Of a DNA stretch of 64,000 nt, positions 31,973 to 43,697 are shown piece after piece; the stretch's first letter is position 1, and every line of letters begins with the position of its first letter. A model generated the notes under the pieces. That model was not told the origin of the DNA. It searched no databases and saw only the letters and a program-made list of their open reading frames with translations. Made by a program: the position numbers and the translations under genes. Origin of the DNA: Fragum whitleyi (lineage: Eukaryota > Mollusca > Bivalvia > Cardiida > Cardiidae); NCBI GenBank assembly GCA_948146395.1, contig OX411551.1, forward strand, positions 44,922,796-44,986,795, read 5' to 3'.

Positions 31973-33060
31973 ACAAGAGGACCAAGATGGTCATAGATCG
32001 CTCACCTGAGTCTCTTTGACCCCTGGGACATCACATTAATTAGATAGGCAGATGTCAAAAAGAAGATAATTGCAATGCCTAAGATCAATACCATGGAACC
32101 TTTTCAGCGGAGAGCAAGACAGATATGCCTCTTTGATTCTATGTAAAAAAGGATGCACCCGGGTGGACCCCAAATGAAACCCAAGGGTCTTGATATGAAC
32201 AAACTTGGAAGAGGTCCATAAGATGATGCTACATACTAACTATGAAAGCTGTCTGCCTACTGGTTTCAGAGAAGAAGATTTTTGAAGGTTTTCCTATTTT
32301 CACCCTTTGTGCTCAGATGAGCTGAAAGGGATGCGCCCGGGTGGAGCCCAAATATGACCCAAAGGTCTTGATATGTACAAACTTGGTAGGGACCCACTAG
32401 ATGATGCTACATACCAAATATGAAAGCTGTCTGCCTTCTGGTTTCATAGAAGAAGATTTTTGAAGATTTTCATTTTTTTACCCTTCGTGCTCATAAGAGA
32501 TAAAGGGATGCATCCGTGCAAAGCTCAAATATGACCCAAGGGTCTTGATATGAACAAACTTGGTAGATGCCCACTAGGTGATGCTACATACGAAATATGA
32601 AAGCTGTCTGCCATCTGGTTTCAGAGAAGAAGATTTTTTAAAGATTTCGCTCTTTGATTCTATGTAAAAAGGGTTTGGCCCGGGCAAAGCCCAAATATGA
32701 CCCCAGGGTCATGATATGAACAAACTTGGTAGAGGTCCACTAGATGATGATAAATACCAAATATGAAAGCTGTCTGCCTTCTGGTTTCAGAGAAGAAGAT
32801 TTTTAAAGATTTTCATATTTTCACCCTTTTTGTTAAGGGTAAAGGGAAAATTAAGGGTGGATTTCATTCATTTGAACAACTTTGGTAGAGCTTGACCCAA
32901 GGAACATCCCTGCCAAGTTTCATCAAGATTGGCCCACTGGTTTAGGAGGAGAAGATGTTTAAAGAAATTGTGGACGACGGACGACGCACGACGCACGACT
33001 GACGACGGACATTCTACGATCACAATAGCTCACCTTGAGCACTTTGTGCTCAGGTGAGCT
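31973..33060 (+). repeat. tandem-core cassette, copy 4
   Basis: The 5' end is CAAGAGGACCAAGATGGTC followed by ATAGATCGCTCACCTGAG. The core has four units of about 166-178 bp with TATGAAAGCTGTCTGCCTTC, GGTTTCAGAGAAGAAGATTT and GACCCAAGGGTCTTGATATG. Degenerate copies of the terminal hairpin word (TTTGTGCTCAGATGAGCT) occur inside the units. A GACGACGGACGACGCACGAC run and the hairpin at 33028-33060 end it. Confidence 0.75.
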
Positions 33061-33199
33061 CAAAAAGATAGGTTGAACAACTACGTTAAAAATCAAAATT
33101 GGTCGATTAAATCCACTATATCACTGACATAAATTATTTTTGAATTTTGTTAGCGGTTGATGAGTTACCGTGTGCATATTATATCAAAGGGAGGTAATA

Positions 33200-33365
33200 A
33201 ATATTGCTTATTTTGTTTTAACTTGATTTTGGATTTAGCTTGATTTACTTGATAACGGTCTTGGATTACCTTCCTCGAATTTCACTCTAAACGCTCTCCA
33301 TTCACTCATTCAATTACATTCCAAAACCACTCCAACTTCATTCATCTTGTCAATTGAACGAAATA
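33200..33365. repeat. dispersed ATTCATTC-type repeat
   Basis: CATTCACTCATTCAATTACA, ATTCCAAAACCACTCC and TTGTCAATTGAACG match the blocks near 4510, 28690 and 51000. Confidence 0.4.
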
Positions 33366-33944
33366 TTGCCGGTGTACACAAAGCTTTTACAGATAGAATA
33401 AGACGAGGATCAGCTTGCACATTCGTGCGGTCTGGTTTCAACCTACACATACTGCTTACTACCTGATAATTATGGAAAATTAAGCTTAACTTCGCTGCGT
33501 TCAGGATGACAAAACGTGTTTGAAAGGTATGCCCTGTTTTGCACGTGCACTGAACGGCGGACTGGTTGCGAGGAGAATTGGCAAATTGTTTGAAACAAAT
33601 TCAAAGTCAGTCATCATTATATATAAGTCGTGATTACAATTTTCCACAACCACGCACAAAAAAAACACAAAACAACAACATTTAAACCCATTTAAGTAGT
33701 TATTCGCTGAACCTCTTCAAAAGAAGTTTTTTTAATGGAAAGGAATGTCGTCAAATTTGGAAGAATTCAAAATATCAACTTTAACAGTCTATTGTCAAGT
33801 ACTATCATTGTTTAGGATATTGTCTATTTCCTGCAATTATGCTCTTAACTTATGGTCCATTAACCCTAACACATTTAGAATGGAAAAACTAACGTATTGT
33901 TTATAGCCTAAAAGTGTATAAAAAGTGTTGGTTCTGCCGCACTA

Positions 33945-34345
33945 TACAAGTTATAATATGACCTACGTCGCGGGAGTGAAATAACCCGTTGAATATTTTT
34001 GATATTACACAAGTGTTATTACACTAGTAACTAGTAATAACTATGCAAATGAAGTTAGAACGGATAGCAACGTCATATTTTCGTCAGGAAAATGACGTCA
34101 TAATGGATTTTCCGACAACATTTCGCAAATGGCGTTATATATTTAACGAATCAATTTGAATCGAAGAATATCGTAATTTCTCTTTTATCACAAAAATTGG
34201 GGTCCTTTTATAAATAGAATATCAAATGTGTTCTCGTCTTATACCGAATTCACTAAAATCGTCATCTAAAACAGATAAAAACTCGGCAAAGTCTCTTTTT
34301 TTTCTGTTTATAGATGCCTCTTTTAATAAATTCAGGATAGTTTAT
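33945..34345 (-). repeat. MITE family M4, copy 4 (inverse)
   Basis: It reads inverse to 4925-5340: TTATAATATGACCTACGTCG at the start, then ATTACACAAGTGTTATTACA, TGACGTCATAATGG and the diverged hairpin near 34270-34310. The ATTGAATGAGTGG end is lost. Confidence 0.6.
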
Positions 34346-34642
34346 ACTCCCTTGTCGTACAGCGACATTGAAGCACTCGCTTCTAGACAAAAGGTCCCTG
34401 ATTCGAATACCTACAAGAGTAGCTGTGAATAACCGTGAATCAAGGGGTTACACGTTCAAAAAACAAAACGTTTGATAAACGAAAAGTATACCCCGCTTTG
34501 CTCGTGAATACACGCCTGAAGCGGGAAGCATTCTTAAACGAGTGCAAGCGTTTTTTGCATCCTGGACGCATGACACATGCGCGGATTTTCGTTCACAGAG
34601 AAAAGATTGTGACCTCTAAACAATTAAGTTTTTTTTTGTTCA

Positions 34643-37516
34643 CTTGAGCACAAAGTGCTCAAGGTGAGTTATTGTGATCACTCACCGCCCGTCGTCCGTC
34701 CATCGTCCGTCCATCTGTCCGTCCGTCCTTCCATGAAAAATTTCTTTAAACATCTTCTCCTCCTAAACCACTGGGCCTATCAAGCTAAAACATGGCAGGG
34801 ATGTTCCTTGGGTGAGGCTCATTAGACTTTGTTAATTCTATCAAAAACTCTGGTTGCCATGGTAACAGAAAGGCAGAAAAATTCCGATAATCTAAGAAAT
34901 AATCTTCTTCTCCTAAACCACTACGCCAATCAAGCTGAAACTTGGCATGGTTGATCCATGGGTTATGCTCTTCAAAAGTTGTGTAAAGAATTTAATTTTA
35001 TCAAAAACACTGGTCCCATGGTAACGTTAAGGCTGAAATATGGCTGAAAATTGCCGAAACTTAAGAAAAATTCTTCTCCTCCCCTAAACCACTTTGCAAA
35101 TCAGGCTGAATTATTTCAGAGATAATCCTTTGGTGAAGCTCTTCCAAAGTTGTTAAAAGATTCTAATTTCATCAAAAACTCTGGATTCCATGGTTACGGA
35201 AAAGATGAACTAGAGGCGCTTGAGCGCCTGATTCGCTCCACAGGCCTGAATATCCTGATAATGATTATAAGAGGATGATAAGGCTGTTTGAGAAAATCAC
35301 GATCAATGAATAACATAGAATATTGACCTCTGCCTATTAAACACATATTTTTCATCCAATCACAATACTTTTGTGCAGTCTGATAATGGGTCACCTAAGG
35401 ATCATTCCAGTGAAATTTGGCTGAAATCCAAAATTAAAAATTTCAACACTAACAGAATGTTACTGCACATTATACAATGTACTTTGTCTGCAAAGTTTTT
35501 ATTGTAGATCTTTCCACTTTTCATTAAACACTACTAAGAGTATGTTACTTCACAAAATTGTTTGTCATCAAAACAAAATTCCAACTAATGATGATAAAAC
35601 GTTAAATATTCAATCCAATATATTTATTTCATTCTGCCCAATGTCTTAGAGTGCAGTCAACTCAACTCTTTCTACCCCACTATAAACCTCAGTAAACATA
35701 TTTTACACCAATTGTCCTCTTTGTGCAGTCGCCCTTTGTTCAACTAAACTGACAAATTCTCAGGGGGTATTCGCAGGCTTAACTAATGTTTCTATACATT
35801 TGGATTTCAACAAAGGTTTTGTTCCTTCTAATCTTTAATCTTTACACCTATGAAATTTTATAAGACTAGAAAAATTCATTATCATCCCAAGAGTGATCAA
35901 ATATTCACCTTATATGATGAAATGTCCCCTGCCAATAAAATAACTGCTGTTCATCTAATCTGAAAAATCTTTAGCAGACTGTTACAACTTCGCAGAAATA
36001 AAATTCCTGTGATATTTGGTTGAAATCCATCTGTTTTAACTTTGAGAAAGTTTGATTTCCCTATATTGGATATTCCACCATTTAACATATCTGAAGAATT
36101 GACCTCTGCCCATGAAAGACATTTTTCCATTTGATCACAATATTTTTTGCAGACTAATTAAGGATCACTAAAGAATCGTTCCAGTTAAATTTGGTTGATA
36201 TCCATTGATTAGGTTGTGAGAAAATGGTTTTCATAGTATTCACTATATAACAAAGAGAGAAATGACCTCCGCCCATTAAATACATATTTTTTATCTGATC
36301 ATAATATTTTTTGTAGACTGATAAAGGCTCACTAAAGAATCTCTCCAGCGAAATATGGTTGATATCCATTGGTTAGTTTCTGAGAAAATGATTTTCAAAG
36401 TTTCCACTATATAATATATAGTGAAATGACCTCCGCCCATAAAATACATATTTTTCATCTGATCACAATTTTTTTTAGACTGATAAAGGATCATTAAAGG
36501 ATCATTCAAGTGAAATTGATTGATATCCATTGGTTAGTTTCTGAGAAAATGATTTTCAAAGTTTCCACTATATGATAAATAGAGAAATGACCTCCGCCCA
36601 TAAAATACATATTTTTCATATGATCCCCCAAAAATTTGTAGACTGATAAAGTCACTCAATGATCATTCCAGTGAAATTTGGTTGATATCCATCAATTAGT
36701 TTCTGAGAAAAGTAACCTATTACCATATATGGAAATTAGCCACGCCTACTACAGCCATTATTTTCCACAAATTAAAATTCTTTGAAGGAATCTGATAGAG
36801 GGTCACCAAAGGAACATTTCTGTGAAATTTAATAAGAATCCATCCAGTACTTTATGAGGAGAAAAAGGACGACGGACAACCCGCCATGACAATAGCCCGC
36901 TTGCCTTTCGGCCAGTGGAGCTAAAAATGACCGAAATTGCCGAAAATCTTAGAAAAACTTCTTCCCCTCCTAAACACTATGCCAATCGTGCTTAAATTTT
37001 GCAGAGATGATCCTTTGGTGAAGCTCTACTAAAATTGTTGAAATAATTTTATTTCATCAAAAATTATTTTTTTCCCCTGGTAACAGAATGGCGGAAAATT
37101 GCCAGAAATCTTAGAAAAAATTCTTCTTTGCCTAAGCTACTGGACCAATCAAGCTGAAACTTGGCAGGGATACTAAAGTTGTTAAAAGAATTTTATTCCA
37201 TCGAAAACTCTGGTGTGCATCGTACTAAGGCCAAAAATTGCTGAAAATCTTAGAACAAATTCAAATTCTTTTAAACCATTGGGCCAATCAATTTTGAATT
37301 GACAGTGATGTTCTAAATGTGTAGGTCTACTAAAAATCCATCAATAACTTTTGTTGCCATTGTAAGAGAAAGGCTAAAAATTTACGAAAATTGAAAAAAA
37401 AAAAAAAAAAAACAAATCAAATTGCTGTAGGACGAAAGTCTTATAGAACCATCCTAAATGTACATCAAACAATCTCTTATATTTATAAGCGATGTAGAAC
37501 CATCATGGTCCTCTTG
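34643..37516 (-). repeat. tandem-core cassette, copy 5 (inverse), split by another cassette
   Basis: Read on the plus strand it opens with the inverted terminal hairpin (CTTGAGCACAAAGTGCTCAA, 34643-34668) and a GTCCGTCCATCGTCCGTCC run. Units with TTCTCCTCCTAAACCACTGG and CCATGGTAACAGAAAGGC follow. It closes at about 37502-37516 with ACCATCATGGTCCTCTTG, the inverse of the 5' end. The core resembles that of 25763-26770. Positions 35208-36922 are a later insertion, after which the TGACCGAAATTGCCGAAAAT text continues the interrupted unit. Confidence 0.7.
35208..36922 (+). repeat. nested cassette with about 162-bp tandem core
   Basis: The 5' end is AACTAGAGGCGCTTGAGCGC, a palindrome built like the 5' ends of the other cassettes but different in sequence. 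Core units repeat at about 36097, 36261, 36425 and 36586 (spacings 164, 164, 161), with AAATGACCTCCGCCCATAAA, TTGATATCCATTGGTTAG and TCTGAGAAAATGATTTTCAA. More diverged units extend back to about 35310. The 3' end is GACGACGGAC, then AATAGCCCGCTTGCCTTTCG and GGCCAGTGGAGCT. A core near 160 bp recalls the pearl and BIV160 repeats reported from bivalves; the identity is unchecked. Confidence 0.7.
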
Positions 37517-37589
37517 TATAAAACTAACGTTAATGAAACATTGTTTGAGACAAGTATTAGCCTAAGGTAAAGACTGTTTCCTAGATTGG

Positions 37590-37650
37590 TCTAGGCACTC
37601 GACTCGTGACCTGAAGATTCAGGATTCGAGCCCCACCGTCGCAAAAGTGT
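37590..37650 (+). repeat. tRNA-like sequence, probably a SINE head
   Basis: A box-A-like GATTGGTCTAGGCACTCG and a box-B-like GGATTCGAGCCCC lie at tRNA spacing. The flanks do not form an acceptor stem, so a SINE fragment is more likely than a tRNA gene. Confidence 0.4.
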
Positions 37651-38663
37651 CTTTGTTAAAAAAACAACCTTATTTAGCAATGGCCAGTCAGCTCAACTGG
37701 GCAGCAGGGAATTTAAGCCACTGCATCTCGCCCATTAACGTGAAAACATCGTGGTTGGGTATCCGAGAATGATTCTATGAGTTCTATATTTCGTCGCATC
37801 GGACTTGAAAAAAGTTATTTAAGACATGAAGAGAGAAAATGTTGATTTCATTAAGGTATGAAACTAAAAATCTAATCACACTGTATGAATATGCAAGGCG
37901 AATTCAAACATATGCGTTATTTGGGTTTTTAGTTTCATATCTCTATGAAATCAACATATTATCATATCTTCATATCTTATAATTTAATATCAATATGAAA
38001 AATGTAAAGATTTGTCGGCTAAAGAACAAATAAATTACACAAAGGACTGCTTTTTGTGGAAGCTTACAAAACATCTGTGTAGTCAAATTTGTTTTCATTT
38101 TGGAATAAACTAACTTTTCAGCAAATCAGAGTGAATGAATATTGATGTAATCAACTAGAAGTTAATTAAAGTCTTAAACTAAAATAATGGTCAAATACGT
38201 CAACTCTATTATTATTTTTCTTTGGTTTCCACACTATCGACTTCTTTGCCTTGATTTTCACCACGTTTAACGTTTTCCCCCTGCATACTCCCCACTGCAG
38301 GGTTTTTCGCCGTGTCATTAAAATATCTAAACAGCTGTATGCAATTGTCTTCCTTTCAACATAATTCGTTTTGTATTTTAGACCCAATTTTCAGAGGTTT
38401 ATTTCATTTTCATTTCGTTTATATCACAATCTGTCTTTCATTGGGAATTGAAGTTACTTTCTGTAAAGTTTAAAGACAGCGATACGGTTCTTTCATATAC
38501 ATGTTGTCCAAATGCTAGAGGTAGGGTGTGAGATATGAGTAGGGGTTGTTTAGGAATTGAGTCATGAATCACCTTAAAGTGTTTTTTTCCAGAACAGTTT
38601 GTGCTGTAGAAACACTATCTATGTCTGACCCTCGATCAGAATATTAGCGAAACGTTTGAGAAA

Positions 38664-38866
38664 TGAATCTGTGCGTGAGGTTTCCAACAATTTCTTATGT
38701 ACATAGCAAAGACTCTGACCAGCCTGTGCATCCGCACAGTCTGACCAGAGTCTTCACTATGCGTTGAGTAGATAGATAAGGTCGCAAAACTCTAGTTATA
38801 GTAGGTGGCTCAATGTTTGCACCTCACGTAAATTTAAATTTGTTGGAAATGTCATTCACAAGCTCA
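38664..38866. repeat. MITE family M1, copy 3 (inverse)
   Basis: It starts GAATCTGTGCGTGAGGTTTC, carries CAGCCTGTGCATCCGCACAG and ends TTGTTGGAAATGTCATTCAC. The internal order is inverse to the copy at 424-661. Confidence 0.65.
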
Positions 38867-38991
38867 AATATAACCCCGCTCAGCACGCTTACCTACGTAC
38901 AAACTGGAGTAAAATTTCTGAACGTTCTCAAAAGAAATTCGTATTGAACGCAACGCTGAACGATCTAGACTAAAAAGAGTATGAATACAAC

Positions 38992-39129
38992 CAACCCTGC
39001 GTTCAGAATGACGGTAAAAGCATTTTGCGAACGTTTAAAGATGATACCTCACTTTGTACGTGTACGTATGTGCAAAGCGGGGTATCATTTCGAAAACGTT
39101 TCGCCTATGTTTTCATCCTGAACGTAGGT
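38992..39129. repeat. hairpin MITE family M6, copy 2
   Basis: The ends are CCCTGCGTTCAGAATGACGG and its complement TCATCCTGAACGTAGG. The centre is CACTTTGTACGTGTACGTAT followed by GTGCAAAGCGGGGTATCAT. The whole 138 bp folds on itself. Confidence 0.75.
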
Positions 39130-39261
39130 CAGATAATTGACGTGTCAAGTTAAGTTACAAGGATAGAAAGCAATGATATTAACTTCACAACAACGGATTT
39201 TGTGAAAAAGACGTACATGCTGGTTTTACTTGATCTATAAAATTGTTTTATTGATTCCACG

Positions 39262-39515
39262 AGACTGTCAATCTAAAGGCCCCGGGTTCGAGCCCCGACG
39301 GCGGCACTCATTCTTTCCGGCTATTTGTCTCTCAACAATGGGTTGATAATCGTAGACCTATGTGAGATAGCAGCTGGAGGCTAGGAAAGGATGTGATGGT
39401 TGTACTGGTGAGAGAAATACCAGAAATCCATTGTTAGGTGCTCCAGCCGCCGCGATAAAACTGAAAAAAATGTTGAAAGCGGCTTTACACTCCATTCAAT
39501 CAAACAATCAATTGA
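39262..39515 (+). mobile_element. SINE, nearly complete
   Basis: It begins inside the tRNA-like head (ACTGTCAATCTAAAGGCC, box B GGGTTCGAGCC) and continues through CATTCTTTCCGGCTATTTGT and TAGCAGCTGGAGGCTAGGAA. It ends with CGGCTTTACACTCCATTCAA and a CAATCAAACAATCAATTG tail. Only the 5' part of the head is missing. Confidence 0.8.
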
Positions 39516-40009
39516 TTCCACGATGCTGTTTATAGCGTAACGTGTAACAAAGAGGCAAATTGATATACGACAAAAATAATAATTGAAATATGTTCGTTGA
39601 AATCAAATGGCCGAAAATATCTCTTAGTATTGTCGTGTACTTTACCTTCAAAACATTGGAATATACGGTAAAGGGTTAAAGACTAGACCGAGAGACCCAA
39701 CAATCAATCGGACTCTGAACAGCAGATCTAAAAGTCAACAACTCGTACTTCGAATACTTGCCAAAATACATTGTCTATCGGCACCTAAATACCGGCCCGT
39801 CGCACGAAAAAGCTACCATTTAAACAAGATAAACAAGTTCATAAAACATTTATGCTCCCCATAAAAGCAGGTCAATAGCCCATTCTTTGTCAATCTTCAT
39901 AGGGCAATAACTCACAAAATATGGCGAGAAGAGTTATGGTTCTTGTGCACTTCACCTCTCCTCAATGAGATCTATCCACCTGTGAAGTTTCATGATTCTA
40001 GCTTGCATA

Positions 40010-40060
40010 CTTCAGTCTACAGACGGACGGACCGACCGACCGACCGACAAGAGTAAAGAA
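40010..40060. repeat. GACGGACC / GACC simple repeat ending a diverged core
   Basis: CAGACGGACGGACCGACCGA closes a region (39840-40085) related to 26771-27265 (GGGCAATAACTCACAAAATA, CACTTCACC). Confidence 0.5.
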
Positions 40061-40322
40061 ATATACTCCCTCTTCTTCTTAAAGGGCACAATCATGCTGA
40101 AAATACGCAATACTGTATAACTCATAATTACTGATTTAGATGTGATGTGTTTATTTTTTTTTTTTAGTTCCATCTAAATCAAACATACCATCTTGACTGA
40201 GCGACCACGTTCCCTTCTTTTAACCAAAATAGCTTACAAGGTAGATACTATTGATTTAAAGATTTTTGTAGATGAACCAATGAAACTATTCTAATGATTT
40301 TTAACAACATTAAAACGATTAT

Positions 40323-40545
40323 CAACCCTTTGCTGTTTAATCCCTGCTTTTTACGTGCCTGTCATTTTATGATTGAGAAAACATTGTGAAAAAAAGAAGA
40401 AATTGCTTCTGACAAGCAATTTCTTCTTTTTCCACACTATTTTCTACCCTACTGGGTGGTTATTTTTCAAATTAAATGTACTTTGAATTTTCGTCTGCAA
40501 AACCTTTGAATATGGACAGGTCTAAAATTTTGTAAAACAGGTTAA
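40323..40545 (+). repeat. MITE family M8, copy 2
   Basis: It opens TCAACCCTTTGCTGTTTAAT and has the central hairpin of GAAGAAATTGCTTCTGACAA and AGCAATTTCTTCTTTTTCCA, then TTCGTCTGCAAAACCTTTGA. It is nearly identical to 47561-47790. Confidence 0.75.
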
Positions 40546-41245
40546 GAAAAGCGTAACAACATACAAATTCAGTCAAAATTATATTTCTAATTCAGAAACA
40601 AAATATGTACTAAGCGACCATTTTCCGTTATTAAATGGCCTACTTTAGTTGTCCCGAAAATGATCGCTTAATAATTGTTTTACGGTATTCCAAAATCTGT
40701 AAAATGCTGATCAGGGCTCTTGCTGTTATAAAGGAGTCATTTACCCCTTAACCATAAAATTCCGGAGTTCAAAACGGTTTTTTAAATGAATAAAAAGACA
40801 AGAAAGAGCTTATTAAATGCTAGAACTTGGTAGGTTTTTAGAGTCATTTGACCTCTTTTTTTTTTTTTTTTTTTAAAAAAAGAAAATTTGATTTTTTTTA
40901 ATAAAATGTGACCTGATGACCAAAGACATTTGAATCTTTTCATTGAGACAATTCTAATGGTTTGATACAACATAAGTTATAAGCTTATTACTTTTTTTTC
41001 GTTTGAGAATTTTACTTTATAAATAAAAGTGTTCGCTTTAATAAAGAAGCGGTCGATGGAGCAATATTGACTGTAAATGGTTCTGATGCAAACTACAGCT
41101 TATTTATGCCAGAGTTATTTATAACTCATTCTAATAAAATCATGCAAACTAAAGCTGCGCCCATGATGTTTCGGAATATTATACAACGGTATAGTATAAC
41201 GTTTCTCAAACTAAAACACTCGCTCGAAGATAAAAAAAAGTTCGA

Positions 41246-41488
41246 TCCCCGACAGCAGCACTCATCCTTAAGTCCGACTTTTTGTCCTCCACCAATCGGG
41301 GTCGATAATCGTAGACCTATATGGGAGCGGCAGTTGGATGCACGGAAACGATGTAATGGTAATAATGGTGAAGTACTGGTGTGAGAACTACCAGGGATCC
41401 ATTGATAGGCGGGAAAACTGTTGCGATATGACTGAAAGATTGTTGAAAGTGGCGTATAACGCCATTCAAACCAAACAACATAAAAACA
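41246..41488 (+). mobile_element. SINE, 5' truncated
   Basis: It starts in box B (GTTCGATCCCCGACAGCAG), with body words GATAATCGTAGACCTATATG and GTACTGGTGTGAGAACTACC. The tail is GTGGCGTATAACGCCATTCA. The ORF ending at 41384 crosses it and is not a gene. Confidence 0.7.
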
Positions 41489-41544
41489 GCAACAACAAAT
41501 TGTAGATATAGGATATGTTTAACGTGAAATGAACGGTATATTAA

Positions 41545-41702
41545 GATAGTGATACCGTATTAGTTCCGCAACATTTCGGACCACATGTTCTTTCACACTG
41601 TTAACCGAGGTTCCCTAATGAAAATCATTTGGGAACCTCGGTTAACATCGTTAAAGGTCATGACTTCCGAAACGTTGCGGAACTATTACGGGGTCACTAC
41701 CT
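41545..41702. mobile_element. palindromic MITE M2, copy 2, with TTAA duplication
   Basis: The ends are GATAGTGATACCGTATTAGT and ACTATTACGGGGTCACTACCT, with an inner inverted pair on TTAACCGAGGTTCCCTAATG. TTAA is at 41541-41544 and 41703-41706. It is a diverged homologue of the copy at 13434-13591. Confidence 0.75.
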
Positions 41703-41754
41703 TTAACCGGCGTTAGAACCCGATCTTTTAAGGCGATGCTTCACGGTGATATTC

Positions 41755-42009
41755 ATACGCATGTGCGTGATATTTCCAACAAAAATGAACCTTTGCTTGA
41801 CATTTCCAACTTTTTCCCATGGTCGCAAAACTAAGCCTCTAGCCAGCCTGTGTATCCGCACAAGCTGATCAGAGTCTCCAGGATGCGCTTTGTAGATAGA
41901 TGGCACTTCGAAAATCGTCTTATTAAACTGTGCAGTTGTGTCGGCTACTTAATGTTGTCAATTCACGCACATGGCGAATTGAATTGTTGGAATGTCACGC
42001 ACAGGCTCA
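41755..42009. repeat. MITE family M1, copy 4 (inverse)
   Basis: It contains GCGTGATATTTCCAACAAAA, CAGCCTGTGTATCCGCACA and ends GTTGGAATGTCACGCACAGG. It adjoins the M2 MITE within 60 bp. Confidence 0.65.
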
Positions 42010-43307
42010 TATAATGTGTACTGGCGTGCTGAGTAGTCTGGAAAATTAGACAGTGAGTCAAAAATATTCTGCGACAGTGAAAAGAGTGACAAGGCCCGTT
42101 GCTATCTATTAGCGAGAAGTGACAACTCAGTTCAGGCCGCCAATGCATAGACTGATCTGAGTCTGCATGTCACGCACAGGCTCTTTTATCATATCTCTAA
42201 CTCTTATAGAAACAACAACTGCAACGATTTTGCTAGACGTTTAACTGTCGCTAACAATTTGAAATTCCAGTACTTAAAACGTGCATTTAACGACCATAGG
42301 CGTATCTAGGACTTTGAAATTTGTACGCACTCAGTAGGCGACTACCAAAGAAAATATAGGACAAAGGCGATATGAGGACTTAATCACAGATAAAAGCCCT
42401 CTGTCCGCTCTCTTTTTATGATTTGAGCGTTGGTGAATATTCAAAAAATTGTAACTACAGCTTGAATAAGATGTAGTTTCGATTTCATGATCATTCATCA
42501 TCGATATATTACATCAGAGGATTATTTCCTTTACGCACTTGCGTAAAATGCGTAATGGGAGTTACGCCCTTGGCGACTACTTACGGGACCACCAAAAAGC
42601 GGCCGGTATAGAGAATGGTCACTCGGTATACTGCAATTCGCAAACCAATATCAATTGTTTATCGACATAGTTTTTTGAATTAGAGTTATCATAATTTTGG
42701 CTGAATATGTTTTTCATTGTGAATTTCTCTATAATCCTATGGTGTTCAACTCAATAGAATCATCTCAATGAGATAATTCTAATGAGTTTCAACAACACAA
42801 TAATTCATTAATAGAAATAGTATCTTGACGAGGTTGCTCGAGTAAGAAGGATAGTATTTATAATTCTAATGAGTTTTTTACGACATAGGATTCATTCGAA
42901 ATAATTTTTAGACAAGTTATATCTATTTTTGATGATATTTTGTTTTAAAGAAAGAGATTTTGAAAACAGTCGCTTAATAAAACATGGTCGCTCGAGCACG
43001 ATTAACCGTAATTCGAAAGCACAGGCAGAATGAAGAAATATCTTTTGTTTTAATTGACGTTTAAAAAATGGTTACCTCAAAGACAATGCAGCTTAATCCG
43101 TAAAATAAAATTACATAAATTCCCAACCCACTGATACGGCTGCTGGTTTCCATTACGACCTATATCACCACTCGGTGAAATAAACACAAAGCTTGAGTGA
43201 CATAAACTTTTGACTTCAGTCGGCCCGGAAGTTAGACAAGCACCCCTAAACCTTATTGTGTATCATGTTACAAGGGGAATCTAGATAAGAGAGATTCTAC
43301 TAAGAAT

Positions 43308-43697
43308 CAGGGGCCCATTTTACTTACAGCTTACGACCCTTTATTGCGTAAGTAAAAAATTAAAGTTGCTTCTACAGCAGTAACTTAATATGGAATTCTG
43401 CCATGCATAATCTCATTGAAATCGTCTTTAGAAGACGATTCCGATGCGAAATTACAAGGCAGAATCTAGATGAATTAGTGAAAATACTAGCCCTGCGTTC
43501 AGGATGAAAACGTTAGCGAAGCGCTTTAGAAATGACTACCTCGCTTTGCACGTATGTGCACGTGTAAAGCGGGGTATCACATCAAAGCGCTCGCGAACCG
43601 CTTTTATATTCTGAACACAGGGCATGTACGATTTGTTATTTTGAATCAAGATTAATATTTACGTAAGATGTAAAGGAAAACGAGCCCAGTTCCTTTA
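43308..43697. repeat. MITE family M7, copy 1, split by hairpin M6
   Basis: It opens GGGGCCCATTTTACTTACAG and follows the 51540 copy through GAATTCTGCCATGCATAATC and GAAATCGTCTTTAGAAGACG. It is interrupted at 43490-43624 and ends with a decayed ACGAGCCC. Confidence 0.6.
43490..43624. repeat. hairpin MITE family M6, copy 3 (nested)
   Basis: The ends are GCCCTGCGTTCAGGATGAAA and its complement ATATTCTGAACACAGGGC. The centre is CTCGCTTTGCACGTATGTGC and the complementary ACGTGTAAAGCGGGGTATCA. Confidence 0.8.

Noticed and set aside
25763..33060. A firm Helitron call for the tandem-core cassettes
   Set aside because: The 3' hairpin and lack of duplication fit, but the hairpin is not followed by a clear CTRR end at a fixed distance, the 5' TC is not evident, and no Rep/helicase is present. 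It is kept as a hypothesis only.
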